Notes under the pieces: generated by a model
The model's input: only the letters and a program-made list of their open reading frames with translations
Database searches by the model: none
What the model was told of the DNA's origin: nothing
Origin: Osedax frankpressi
Taxonomy: Eukaryota; Annelida; Polychaeta; Sabellida; Siboglinidae
Assembly: GCA_964035775.1 (NCBI GenBank)
Contig: OZ038318.1
Coordinates: 1,780,016 to 1,844,015 of the forward strand
DNA length: 64,000 bases
Reading direction: 5' to 3'
Shown here: positions 49,530 to 63,954 of the stretch, piece after piece
How the letters are laid out: each line of letters begins with the position of its first letter
Position numbering within the stretch: position 1 is the stretch's first letter
Made by a program: the position numbers and the translations under genes

Positions 49530-50162
49530 TTCGAGTATATAGTTATATAACATAACAGTAAATAATTCTCCATCTCGGATACCATGATGCAATTATATCT
49601 TAAAATTGAATTTAGAAAAATTAATAATAATTAGAATGATATTTATGTTCATATTGTTTTTTATGTAATACAAAATATGCTATATTTTATATCGAATTTT
49701 ACAATAAATATAATTAGAATTATTTTCTAATTAAGTTTTGATTAACATTACACTTTATATCATAATATATTATACTAACGTTATATCACAATTATTAGTT
49801 ATAGTGTACACAATTATTTTTATATATCACTTATTGTTATCAAGAGTTATAACTCTATATGATGATTTATTAACTCAATAAAATGTATTGTACGGAAAAT
49901 AAAATAAATTTACTTTGACTGCAAATTAACATTTGCTATAATTTCCATGGAAAATTATCTAGTAAGTGAAATAGTTTCGGATATTGAATGTAAAAATCAC
50001 GAAGAAATGTGATTTTTATTTGGTTTTCTTGAGTTTTAAGAATAATATAATTTAATTTTATTAATTATATAAAATGATTTTATGTGTAAACATGAATTCA
50101 CCATTTTGTGAGTAATGTTTTAAGGATGAGCACGTTAAGGATGTGCAGTGCACGTCGTGCAC

Positions 50163-50212
<50 letters not shown>

Positions 50213-50765
50213 ATGTTGACTGGAAACTCTCCACATTGAGTATGTACTTCATACATACAAAACATATACCCGTGGAGCATCTAACAAAGAGTGAACTTAC
50301 TCTAACCAACTTAGGAATAAACTTCTACATATACTTCAAAAAGATCTTATTTTATATGGGACATCCGGTTCTGTCATAAATTTAAAAATACGTAATGATC
50401 TATTATTAGTACTAATAAGTACTTATTAATACTTATCAGTATTTATTAGTACCAAAAAATTAATACTTATTAGTATTAATTAGAACTGATAAGTACTAAT
50501 TAATATTAATCAGTACTCCAACTATTACTCCATCCTCGCACTCCAATTTCTACAAGTTATAACTTGTATATGATATATACTAGATATCAGAGTTATTATA
50601 GATCTAACATTATTATTATCTACGTTAGTATACTCTGATATCTGGTATATATCATATAGAAATGATGTGGTAATATTCGTAGTAGTAAATGTATAGGTGG
50701 AATGTAAATTTAATAGGTTATGATGACATTCTGTATTCGGTGTTAGGAGCTCGTGTATTGAGCAG
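49530..50765. other. AT-rich flank with several inverted repeats
   Basis: No gene seen. Contents: a perfect 10-bp hairpin TAAAAATCAC/GTGATTTTTA at 49991-50018; the palindrome GTGCACGTCGTGCAC before a (TA)n tract at 50166-50208; a cluster of AGTACTTATTAATAC-type palindromes at 50390-50515; and the long inverted repeat at 50567-50658. Confidence 0.7.
50567..50658. repeat. Inverted repeat, 27-bp arms
   Basis: Arms TATATGATATATACTAGATA+TCAGAGT and its reverse complement differ at one base, around a 38-bp spacer. ATTTCTA/TAGAAAT may extend the arms outward after a 14-base interruption. It may be a small MITE. Confidence 0.75.
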
Positions 50766-51056
50766 TCATCCTCCCCAATCCTTACTGTTGCTGTTTACCG
50801 CGTCCTCTGTAGCTCCTCCCACTGCGGGCGTCTGAGAATGGCGGGCGGTACGTGGTTTAGAAGGTGCGCGTTTTGTTCGCGCGTTTTTGACTCTAGTTCG
50901 TGCGCCCGCCACAGTATTTCGTCCACTCGCCTTCTTTAACGTCGTTATTCGATCAGTTTGACTACTTCCATCGAGTCTTTGCGAGTCGAGGGCATCCGAT
51001 TCAACTGTAGACTGTTCAAAGGGATCTTCTGCGTTATTTTCATTATTGAGCTGCCT
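50766..51056 (-). CDS. Last exon of an unrecognised gene (basic C-terminal tail)
   Basis: 97 codons including TGA, entered in phase 0 after acceptor CACATTTACAG. The tail begins RQLNNENNAEDPFEQST and is first acidic and Ser-rich. It then becomes strongly basic (KKASGRNTV, GARTRVKNARTKRAPSKPRT) and ends NSNSKDWGG. No cysteines, no predicted fold; it looks disordered. Base composition is much more GC-rich than its surroundings and all codons are ordinary, which supports real coding. An in-frame ATG at 51074 exists, but the splice acceptor and the matching phase of the exon at 53116 favour an internal exon. I do not recognise the family. Confidence 0.6.
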   Translation of the reverse strand, partial: RQLNNENNAEDPFEQSTVESDALDSQRLDGSSQTDRITTLKKASGRNTVAGARTRVKNARTKRAPSKPRTARHSQTPAVGGATEDAVNSNSKDWGG

Positions 51057-51089
51057 CTGTAAATGTGACGTCATAGTTTAATGTAAAAG

Positions 51090-52590
51090 TAACATACCTG
51101 TGTTAAATTGATAACAAACTTGTGTTGAATTAAGAACAAACTTGTGTTGAACTGAGAACAAACTTGTGTTGAACTAAGAACAAACTTGTGTTGAACTAAG
51201 AACAAACTTGTGTTGAACTAAGAACAAACTTGTGTTGAACTAAGAACAAACTTGTGTTGAACTAAGAACAAACTTGTGTTGAATTGAGAACAAACTTGTG
51301 TTGAACTAAGAACAAACTTGTGTTGAACTAAGAACAAACTTGTGTTGAACTAAGAACAAACTTGTGTTGAATTGAGAACAAACTTGTGTTGAACTAAAAA
51401 CAAACTTGTGTTGAACTAAGAACAAACTTGTGTTGAATTGAGAACAAACTTGTGTTGAACTAAGAACAAACTTGTGTTGAACTAAGAACAAACTTGTGTT
51501 GAATTGAGAACAAACTTGTGTTGAACTAAGAACAAACTTGTGTTGAATTAAGAACAAACTTGTGTTGAACTAAGAACAAACTTGTGTTGAACTAAGAACA
51601 AACTTGTGTTGAACTAAGAACAAACTTGTGTTGAACTGAGAACAAACTTGTGTTGAATTGAGAACACACTTGTGTTGAATTAAGAACAAACTTGTGTTAA
51701 ACTGAGAACAAACTTGTGTTGAACTAAGAACAAACTTGTGTTGAATTGAGAACAAACTTGTGTTGAACTAAGAACAAACTTGTGTTGAACTAAGAACAAA
51801 CTTGTGTTGAACTAAGAACAAACTTGTGTTGAACTGAGAACAAACTTGTGTTGAATTGAGAACACACTTGTGTTGAATTAAGAACAAACTTGTGTTGAAT
51901 TAAGAACAAACTTGTGTTGAACTAAGAACAAACTTGTGTTGAACTAAGAACAAACTTGTGTTGAACTAAGAACAAACTTGTGTTGAACTAAGAACAAACT
52001 TGTGTTGAATTGAGAACAAACTTGTGTTGAACTGAGAACAAACTTGTGTTGAATTGAGAACACACTTGTGTTGAATTAAGAACAAACTTGTGTTGAATTA
52101 AGAACAAACTTGTGTTGAACTAAGAACAAACTTGTGTTGAACTAAGAACAAACTTGTGTTGAACTGAGAACAAACTTGTGTTGAATTGAGAACACACTTG
52201 TGTTGAATTAAGAACAAACTTGTGTTGAATTAAGAACAAACTTGTGTTGAACTAAGAACAAACTTGTGTTGAACTAAGAACAAACTTGTGTTGAACTAAG
52301 AACAAACTTGTGTTGAACTAAGAACAAACTTGTGTTGAACTAAGAACAAACTTGTGTTGAACTGAGAACAAACTTGTGTTGAATTGAGAACACACTTGTG
52401 TTGAATTAAGAACAAACTTGTGTTGAATTAAGAACAAACTTGTGTTGAACTAAGAACAAACTTGTGTTGAACTAAGAACAAACTTGTGTTGAACTAAGAA
52501 CAAACTTGTGTTGAACTAAGAACAAACTTGTGTTGAATTGAGAACAAACTTGTGTTGAACTAAGAATAAACTTGTGTTGAACTGAGAACA
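51090..52590. repeat. 22-bp minisatellite
   Basis: About 68 copies of AACTAAGAACAAACTTGTGT+TG, with AATT/AACTG variants and occasional ACACACTT. Variants recur in order every 150-300 bp, for example AATTGAGAACACACTTG. It fills most of the 2,059-bp intron between the exons at 50766 and 53116. It has long stop-free minus-strand frames (QFNTSLFLVQHKFVLS), which are repeat artefacts. Confidence 0.95.
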
Positions 52591-52744
52591 GTTCTTTATA
52601 TTATACAATGAATACACACGTACAATATTTTACACATATCATTTGACAATATACACAATTCTCACTTTATATTTAATTGGATATTTCAATATATTTGAAA
52701 TACAGAAATACATGCAATACTGGTCATTCATCATATCCAGTTTA

Positions 52745-52920
52745 TACTGTACAGTGTACAATGTACAGTGTACAATGTACAGTGTACAATGTACAGTGTA
52801 CAATGTACAGTGTACAATGTACACTGTACAGTTTACAGTGTATAGTGTATAGTGTACGGTATGCAGTGTAAACTGTACAGTGTACCGTGTACAGTGTAAA
52901 CTGTACAGTGTACCGTGTAC
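52745..52920. repeat. 14-bp TGTACAGTGTACAA repeat
   Basis: Alternating TGTACAGTG and TGTACAATG units, each containing the self-complementary TGTACA. It decays to the right. Same intron as the 22-bp array. Confidence 0.85.
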
Positions 52921-53115
52921 ATAGTGCAATATATTGTATACATAGATTACTATTCTCGATCTGTATTGCATGTATGTATTATATAGTAAGTATGTATTTG
53001 ATAATGTAATACAATATAGCGAGTATGAAAGAGGTGTTTAATATAAACAATATATAGACGTGTAATGCCTATAAAATGACATACATAATTGTAGCGGTAC
53101 CCTACATACATTAAC

Positions 53116-53219
53116 CTTATTAGCTATGTTGTCGGAAAATGCTGTTCCCAGACTCCTGCATAAGTAATACGCACCATACAATAACATGCATATGGCCAGT
53201 CCCACCGACAGCTGAGTTT
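53116..53219 (-). CDS. Penultimate exon of the same unrecognised gene (membrane segment)
   Basis: 104 nt; acceptor ATCCTTCACACAG with phase-1 entry, donor GTTAATGTA with phase-0 exit, which fits the exon at 50766-51056. It encodes TQLSVGLAICMLLYGAYY, then LCRSLGTAFSDNIANK. Residues 3-19 are a likely transmembrane helix, followed by Arg. The combined end would be one membrane span and about 110 cytosolic residues, basic at the end, as in a type I membrane protein; this is inference. Upstream exons would lie beyond the 11-bp array and the gap. Confidence 0.55.
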
Positions 53220-53300
53220 CTGTGTGAAGGATAGGTCCAGAGTGGTATTAGGCCGTACAGCTTCTATATCTAAATATACCTTCTTTACCATATGCTCTAT

Positions 53301-56300
53301 ACACTACCATTACACTACCATTACACTACCATTACACTACCAGTACACTACCATTACACTACCATTACACTACCACTACACTACCATTACACTACCATTA
53401 CACTACCATTACACTACCATTACACTACCATTACACTACCACTACACTACCATTACACTACCACTACACTACCATTACACTACCATTACACTACCATTAC
53501 ACTACCATTACACTACCATTACACTACCATTACATTACACTACCACTACACTACCATTACACTACCATTACACTACCATTACACTACCATTACACTACCA
53601 TTACACTACCACTACACTACCATTACACTACCATTACACTACCATTACACTACCGTTACACTACCATTACACTACCATTACACTACCGTTACACTACCAT
53701 TACACTACCATTACACTACCATTACACTACCATTACACTACCATTACACTACCATTACACTACCATTACACTACCATTACACTACCATTACACTACCATT
53801 ACACTACCATTACACTACCATTACACTACCATTACACTACCATTACACTACCATTACACTACCATTACACTACCATTACACTACCACTACACTACCATTA
53901 CACTACCATTACACTACCATTACACTACCATTACACTACCATTACACTACCATTACACTACCATTACACTACAATTACACTACCATTACACTACCATTAC
54001 ACTACCATTACACTACCATTACACTACCATTACACTACCATTACACTACCACTACACTACCAATTACACTACCATTACACTACCATTACACTACCATTAC
54101 ACTACCACTACACTACCATTACACTACCATTACACTACCATTACACTACCATTACACTACCATTACACTACCATTACACTACCACTACACTACCATTACA
54201 CTACCATTACACTACCATTACACTACCATTACACTACCATTACACTACCATTACACTACCGTTACACTACCATTACACTACCATTACACTACCATTACAC
54301 TACCATTACACTACCATTACACTACCATTACACTACCATTACACTACCATTACACTACCATTACACTACCACTACACTACCATTACACTACCATTACACT
54401 ACCATTACACTACCACTACATTACCATTACACTACCATTACACTACCATTACACTACCATTACACTACCATTACACTACCATTACACTACCATTACACTA
54501 CCATTACATTACCATTACACTACCATTACACTACCACTACACTACCATTACACTACCATTACACTACCATTACACTACCATTACACTACCATTACACTAC
54601 CATTACACTACCATTACACTACCATTACACTACCATTACACTACCATTACACTACCATTACACTACCATTACACTACCATTACACTACCATTACACTACC
54701 ATTACACTACCATTACACTACCATTACACTACCATTACACTACCATTACACTACCATTACACTACCACTACACTACCATTACACTACCGTTACACTACCA
54801 CTACACTACCATTACACTACCATTACACTACCATTACACTACCATTACACTACCATTACACTACCATTACACTACCATTACACTACCATTACACTACCAT
54901 TACACTACCATTACACTACTATTACACTACCATTACACTACCATTACACTACCATTACACTACCATTACACTACCATTACACTACCATTACACTACCACT
55001 ACACTACCACTACACTACCACTACACTACCATTACACTACCATTACACTACCATTACACTACCATTACACTACCATTACACTACCGTTACACTACCACTA
55101 CACTACCATTACACTACCATTACACTACCAGTACACTACCACTACACTACCATTACACTACCATTACACTACCATTACACTACCATTACACTACCAGTAC
55201 ACTACCATTACACTACCATTACACTACCATTACACTACCATTACACTACCATTACACTACCATTACACTACCATTACACTACCATTACACTACCATTACA
55301 CTACCATTACACTACCACTACACTACCATTACACTACCATTACACTACCGTTACACTACCATTACACTACCATTACACTACCATTACACTACCACTACAC
55401 TACCATTACTTTACCATTACACTACCATTACACTACCATTACACTACCATTACACTACCACTACACTACCACTACACTACCACTACACTACCATTACACT
55501 ACCACTACACTACCACTACACTACCACTACACTACCATTACACTACCATTACACTACCACTACACTACCATTACACTACCATTACACTACCATTACACTA
55601 TCATTACACTACCATTATACTACCATTACACTACCATTACACTACCATTACACTACCATTACACTACCATTACACTACCATTACACTACCATTACACTAC
55701 CATTACACTACCATTACACTACCATTACACTACCATTACACTACCATTACACTACCATTACACTACCATTACACTACCATTACACTACCATTACACTACC
55801 ACTACACTACCATTACACTACCGTTACACTACCACTACACTACCATTACACTACCATTACACTACCATTACACTACCATTACACTACCATTACACTACCA
55901 TTACACTACCATTACACTACCATTACACTACCATTACACTACCATTACACTACCATTACACTACCATTACACTACCATTACACTACCATTACACTACCAT
56001 TACACTACCATTACACTACCATTACACTACCATTACACTACCATTACACTACCATTACACTACCATTACACTACCATTACACTACCACTACACTACCACT
56101 ACACTACCACTACACTACCATTACACTACCATTACACTACCATTACACTACCATTACACTACCATTACACTACCGTTACACTACCACTACACTACCATTA
56201 CACTACCATTACACTACCAGTACACTACCACTACACTACCATTACACTACCATTACACTACCATTACACTACCATTACACTACCAGTACACTACCATTAC

Positions 56301-59300
56301 ACTACCATTACACTACCATTACACTACCATTACACTACCATTACACTACCATTACACTACCATTACACTACCATTACACTACCATTACACTACCACTACA
56401 CTACCATTACACTACCATTACACTACCATTACACTACCATTACACTACCATTACACTACCACTACACTACCATTACACTACCATTACACTACCATTACAT
56501 TACCATTACACTACCATTACACTACCACTACACTACCATTACACTACCATTACACTACCATTACACTACCATTACACTACCATTACACTACCATTACATT
56601 ACCATTACACTACCATTACACTACCACTACACTACCATTACACTACCATTACATTACCATTACACTACCATTACACTACCACTACACTACCATTACACTA
56701 CCATTACACTACCATTACACTACCATTACACTACCATTACACTACCATTACACTACCATTACATTACCATTACACTACCATTACACTACCACTACACTAC
56801 CATTACACTACCATTACACTACCATTACACTACCATTACACTACCATTACACTACCACTACACTACCATTACACTACCATTACACTACCATTACATTACC
56901 ATTACACTACCATTACACTACCACTACACTACCACTACACTACCATTACACTACCATTACTTTACCATTACACTACCATTACACTACCATTACACTACCA
57001 TTACACTACCATTACACTACCATTACACTACCATTACACTACCACTACACTACCATTACTTTACCATTACACTACCATTACACTACCATTACACTACCAT
57101 TACACTACCATTACACTACCATTACACTACCATTACACTACCATTACACTACCATTACACTACCATTACACTACCATTACACTACCATTACACTACCACT
57201 ACACTACCACTACACTACCATTACACTACCATTACACTACCATTACACTACCATTACACTACCATTACACTACCATTACACTACCATTACACTACCATTA
57301 CACTACCATTACACTACCACTACACTACCATTACACTACCATTACACTACCATTACACTACCATTACACTACCACTACACTACCACTACACTACCACTAC
57401 ACTACCATTACACTACCATTACACTACCATTACACTACCATTACACTACCATTACACTACCGTTACACTACCATTACACTACCATTACACTACCATTACA
57501 CTACCACTACACTACCATTACTTTACCATTACACTACCATTACACTACCATTACACTACCATTACACTACCATTACACTACCATTACACTACCGTTACAC
57601 TACCATTATACTACCATTACACTACCATTACACTACCATTACACTACCACTACACTACCACTACACTACCATTACACTACCATTACTTTACCATTACACT
57701 ACCATTACACTACCATTACACTACCATTACACTACCATTACACTACCATTACACTACCATTACACTACCATTACACTACCATTACACTACCATTACACTA
57801 CCACTACACTACCACTACACTACCATTACACTACCATTACACTACCATTACACTACCATTACACTACCATTACACTACCATTACACTACCACTACACTAC
57901 CATTACACTACCATTACACTACCATTACACTACCATTACACTACCATTACACTACCATTACACTACCATTACACTACCACTACACTACCACTACACTACC
58001 ATTACACTACCATTACACTACCATTACACTACCACTACACTACCACTACACTACCATTACACTACCATTACACTACCATTACACTACCATTACACTACCA
58101 TTACACTACCATTACACTACCACTACACTACCACTACACTACCATTACACTACCATTACTTTACCATTACACTACCATTACACTACCATTACACTACCAT
58201 TACACTACCATTACACTACCATTACACTACCATTACACTACCACTACACTACCAATACACTACCATTACACTACCATTACTTTACCATTACACTACCATT
58301 ACACTACCATTACACTACCATTACACTACCATTACACTACCATTACACTACCATTACACTACCGTTACACTACCATTATACTACCATTACACTACCATTA
58401 CACTACCATTACACTACCACTACACTACCACTACACTACCATTACACTACCATTACTTTACCATTACACTACCATTACACTACCATTACACTACCATTAC
58501 ACTACCATTACACTACCATTACACTACCATTACACTACCATTACACTACCATTACACTACCATTACACTACCACTACACTACCACTACACTACCATTACA
58601 CTACCATTACACTACCATTACACTACCACTACACTACCACTACACTACCATTACACTACCATTACACTACCATTACACTACCATTACACTACCATTACAC
58701 TACCATTACACTACCACTACACTACCACTACACTACCATTACACTACCATTACTTTACCATTACACTACCATTACACTACCATTACACTACCATTACACT
58801 ACCATTACACTACCATTACACTACCATTACACTACCATTACACTACCATTACACTACCATTACACTACCACTACACTACCACTACACTACCATTACACTA
58901 CCATTACACTACCATTACACTACCATTACACTACCATTACACTACCATTACACTACCATTACACTACCATTACACTACCACTACACTACCACTACACTAC
59001 CACTACACTACCATTACACTACCATTACTCTACCATTACACTACCATTACACTACCATTACACTACCATTACACTACCACTACACTACCATTACACTACC
59101 ATTACACTACCATTACACTACCATTACACTACCATTACACTACCATTACACTACCATTACACTACCATTACACTACCATTACACTACCATTACACTACCA
59201 TTACACTACCACTACACTACCATTACACTACCATTACACTACCATTACACTACCATTACACTACCATTACACTACCATTACACTACCATTACACTACCAT

Positions 59301-62300
59301 TACACTACCATTACACTACCATTACACTACCATTACACTATCATTACACTACCATTACACTACCATTGCACTACCATTGCACTACCATTACACTACCATT
59401 ACACTACCATTACACTACCATTACACTACCATTACACTACCATTACACTACCATTAAACTACCATTACACTACCATTACACTACCATTACACTACCATTA
59501 CACTACCATTACACTACCATTACACTACCATTACACTACCATTACACTACCATTACACTACCATTACACTACCACTACACTACCATTACACTACCATTAC
59601 ACTACCATTACACTACCATTACACTACCACTACACTACCACTACACTACCATTACACTACCATTACTTTACCATTACACTACCATTACACTACCATTACA
59701 CTACCATTACACTACCACTACACTACCATTACTTTACCATTACACTACCATTACACTACCATTACACTACCATTACACTACCATTACACTACCATTACAC
59801 TACCGTTACACTACCATTACACTACCATTACACTACCATTACACTACCATTACACTACCACTACACTACCACTACACTACCATTACACTACCATTACTTT
59901 ACCATTACAATACCATTACACTACCATTACACTACCATTACACTACCATTACACTACCATTACACTACCATTACACTACCATTACACTACCATTACACTA
60001 CCACTACACTACCACTACACTACCATTACACTACCATTACACTACCATTACACTACCATTACACTACCATTACACTACCATTACACTACCATTACACTAC
60101 CATTACACTACCATTACACTACCACTACACTACCACTACACTACCACTACACTACCACTACACTACCACTACACTACCATTACACTACCACTACACTACC
60201 ATTACACTACCATTACACTACCATTACACTACCATTACACTACCATTACACTACCACTATACTACCACTACACTACCATTACACTACCATTACACTACCA
60301 TTACACTACCTCTACCATTACACTACCATTACTTACCATTACACTACCACTACACTACCATTACATTACCATTACACTACCACTACACTACCACTACACT
60401 ACCATTACACTACCATTACACTACCATTACTTTACCATTACACTACCATTACACTACCATTACACTACCATTACACTACCATTACACTACCATTACACAC
60501 CATTACACTACCATTACACTACCACTACACTACCACTACACTACCATTACACTACCATTACACTACCATTACACTACCATTACACTACCATTACACTACC
60601 ATTACACTACCATTACACTACCACTACACTACCACTACACTACCACTACACTACCATTACACTACCATTACACTACCATTACACTACCATTACACTACCA
60701 TTACACTACCGTTACACTACCATTACACTACCATTACACTACCATTACACTACCACTACACTACCATTACTTTACCATTACACTACCATTACATTACCAT
60801 TACACTACCATTACACTACCATTACACTACCGTTACACTACCATTACACTACCACTACACTACCATTACACTACCATTACACTACCATTACACTACCATT
60901 ACACTACCATTACACTACCATTACACTACCATTACACTACCATTACACTACCATTACACTACCACTACACTACCACTACACTACCACTACACTACCATTA
61001 CACTACCATTACACTACCATTACACTACCATTACACTACCATTACACTACCATTACACTACCATTACACTACCATTACACTACCATTACACTACCATTAC
61101 ACTACCATTACTTTACCATTACACTACCATTACACTACCATTACACTACCATTACACTACCATTACACTACCATTACACTACCATTACACTACCATTACA
61201 CTACCATTACACTACCACTACACTACCATTACACTACCATTACACTACCATTACACTACCATTACACTACCATTACACTACCATTACACTAGCATTACAC
61301 TACCATTACACTACCATTACACTACCATTACACTACCATTACACTACCATTACACTACCATTACACTACCATTACACTACCATTACTCTACCGTTACACT
61401 ACCATTACACTACCGTTACACTACCGTTACACTACCATTACACTACCATTACACTACCATTACACTACCATTACACTACCATTACACTACCATTACACTA
61501 CCATTACACTACCATTACACTACTATTACACTACCATTACACTACCATTACACTACCATTACACTACCATTACACTACCATTACACTACCATTACACTAC
61601 CATTACACTACCATTACACTACCATTACACTACCATTACTTTACCATTACACTACCATTACACTACCATTACACTACCATTACACTACCGTTACACTACC
61701 ATTACACTACCATTACACTACCATTACACTACCATTACACTACCATTACACTACCATTACACTACCATTACTTTACCATTACACTACCATTACACTACCA
61801 TTACACTACCACTACACTACCATTACACTACCATTACACTACCATTACACTACCATTACACTACCATTACACTACCATTACACTACCAATACACTACCAT
61901 TACACTACCATTACACTACCATTACACTACCATTACACTACCATTACACTACCATTACACTACCATTACTTTACCATTACACTACCATTACACTACCATT
62001 ACACTACCATTACACTACCATTACACTACCATTACACTACCATTACACTACCATTACACTACCATTACTTTACCATTACACTACCATTACACTACCGTTA
62101 CACTACCATTACACTACCATTACACTACCACTACACTACCATTACACTACCATTACACTACCATTACACTACCATTACACTACCATTACACTACCACTAC
62201 ACTACCACTACACTACCACTACACTACCATTACACTACCATTACACTACCATTACACTACCATTACACTACCATTACACTACCATTACACTACCATTACA

Positions 62301-63096
62301 CTACCATTACACTACCATTACACTACCATTACACTACCATTACTTTACCATTACACTACCATTACACTACCATTACACTACCATTACACTACCATTACAC
62401 TACCATTACACTACCATTACACTACCATTACACTACCATTACACTACCATTACACTACCACTACACTACCATTACACTACCATTACACTACCATTACACT
62501 ACCATTACACTACCATTACACTACCATTACACTACCATTACACTACCATTACACTACCATTACACTACCATTACACTACCATTACACTAGCATTACACTA
62601 CCATTACACTACCATTACACTACCATTACACTACCATTACACTACCATTACACTACCATTACACTACCATTACACTACCATTACTCTACCGTTACACTAC
62701 CATTACACTACCGTTACACTACCATTACACTACCATTACACTACCATTACACTACCATTACACTACCATTACACTACCATTACACTACCATTACTTTACA
62801 CTACCATTACACTACCATTACACTACCATTACACTACCATTACACTACCATTACTTTACCATTACACTACCATTACACTACCATTACACTACCATTACAC
62901 TACCATTACTTTACCATTACACTACCATTACACTACCATTACACTACCACTACACTACCATTACACTACCATTACACTATCATTACACTACCATTACACT
63001 ACCATTACACTACCAATACACTACCATTACACTACCATTACACTACCATTACACTACCATTACACTACCATTACACTACCATTACTTTACCATTAC
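53301..63096. repeat. 9.8-kb satellite of the 11-bp unit ATTACACTACC
   Basis: About 890 copies of ATTACACTACC with variants ACTACACTACC, GTTACACTACC, AGTACACTACC, ATTACTTTACC and ATTACATTACC. The + strand is almost free of G. Eleven is coprime to three and the unit has no stop, so all three + frames stay open for thousands of codons, reading HYHYTTITLPL repeatedly. One frame closes at 59457 only because a unit mutated to CCATTAAACT. The array runs into the Ns, so its true length is unknown. Confidence 0.98.
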
Positions 63097-63296
63097 NNNN
63101 NNNNNNNNNNNNNNNNNNNNNNNNNNNNNNNNNNNNNNNNNNNNNNNNNNNNNNNNNNNNNNNNNNNNNNNNNNNNNNNNNNNNNNNNNNNNNNNNNNNN
63201 NNNNNNNNNNNNNNNNNNNNNNNNNNNNNNNNNNNNNNNNNNNNNNNNNNNNNNNNNNNNNNNNNNNNNNNNNNNNNNNNNNNNNNNNNNNNNNNN
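63097..63296. other. Assembly gap, exactly 200 Ns
   Basis: A run of 200 N characters, the fixed size commonly used for scaffold joins, so it does not measure the missing sequence. Confidence 0.99.
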
Positions 63297-63546
63297 CGGA
63301 CTTCGAGATATTCAATAATATGCAGAGGGGGGATTCGAGTTTTACAACGTATTCAAAGGTCAAGTTTTAGAGTTCAAAGTTATTAAGTAAAGGTCATAAG
63401 ACTAAGTAGGTGTGGTATTTAATTAATAGTGTATAGATTATTCGTAGTAAGAATTTAAAACTATTCCGTATTGATAATTTTATTTAAATTTAAAACACAT
63501 TGTTTAAATAATTTAAATTTAAAACTAAGCATAATAATACAGTTAC

Positions 63547-63549
<3 letters not shown>

Positions 63550-63609
<60 letters not shown>
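63550..63609. repeat. (TA)n microsatellite
   Basis: About 30 TA dinucleotides in the AT-rich stretch right of the gap. Nothing else is recognised between 63297 and 63790. Confidence 0.95.
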
Positions 63610-63611
<2 letters not shown>

Positions 63612-63797
63612 AGCACTTTTAATTATAATCATTGTCAAGGGCTAAATATTGATATATTAATGAAAAAAAATCTATATTCTAATATTATAAAAAGAATAAG
63701 TACACACAACAAATGTATAGAAACTAATAGAAATAAATGGTAAATAAAGGAGAAGGATACTGATATCTGAATAGGGAAATTAAATATACGTTTTAAC

Positions 63798-63954
63798 TGC
63801 GTTATCTAATGCGGTAGGGTGGTGACTTTTCCCAGAAGTCACGATGGAGGCAACCCTATATAGTATACTCCCCGATATCCTTACTACAATGTCTAATGCA
63901 TCAGTAATAACTGTTGTAGATATACGAGTATACAAAACAAATTTTGAAGAAAAG
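63798..63954. CDS. Probable exon, strand unresolved
   Basis: A GC-balanced block in AT-rich DNA, open on both strands with plausible splice sites. Plus reading: acceptor GACTTTTCCCAG, exon 63836-63954, containing MEATLYSILPDILTTMSN and ASVITVVDIRVYKTNFEEK, donor GTAGCA. Minus reading: acceptor ATCTACAACAG, exon 63910-63798, containing ITDALDIVVRISGSILYR and VASIVTSGKSHHPTALDNA, donor GTTAAA. The plus acceptor has the better pyrimidine tract. The minus phase does not join directly to the exon at 53116. Neither product is recognised. Confidence 0.35.

Noticed and set aside
50061-50379. Frames rich in YIYIYI on both strands
   Set aside because: Translations of the (TA)n tract.
51306-51755. Minus-strand frames repeating QFNTSLFLVQHKFVLS
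   Set aside because: Translation of the 22-bp minisatellite, inside an intron.
53224-62590. Plus-strand reading frames of 1,074 to 2,666 codons
   Set aside because: They are the 11-bp satellite translated in three frames (HYHYTTITLPL). No start context, no splice sites, no non-repeat domain.
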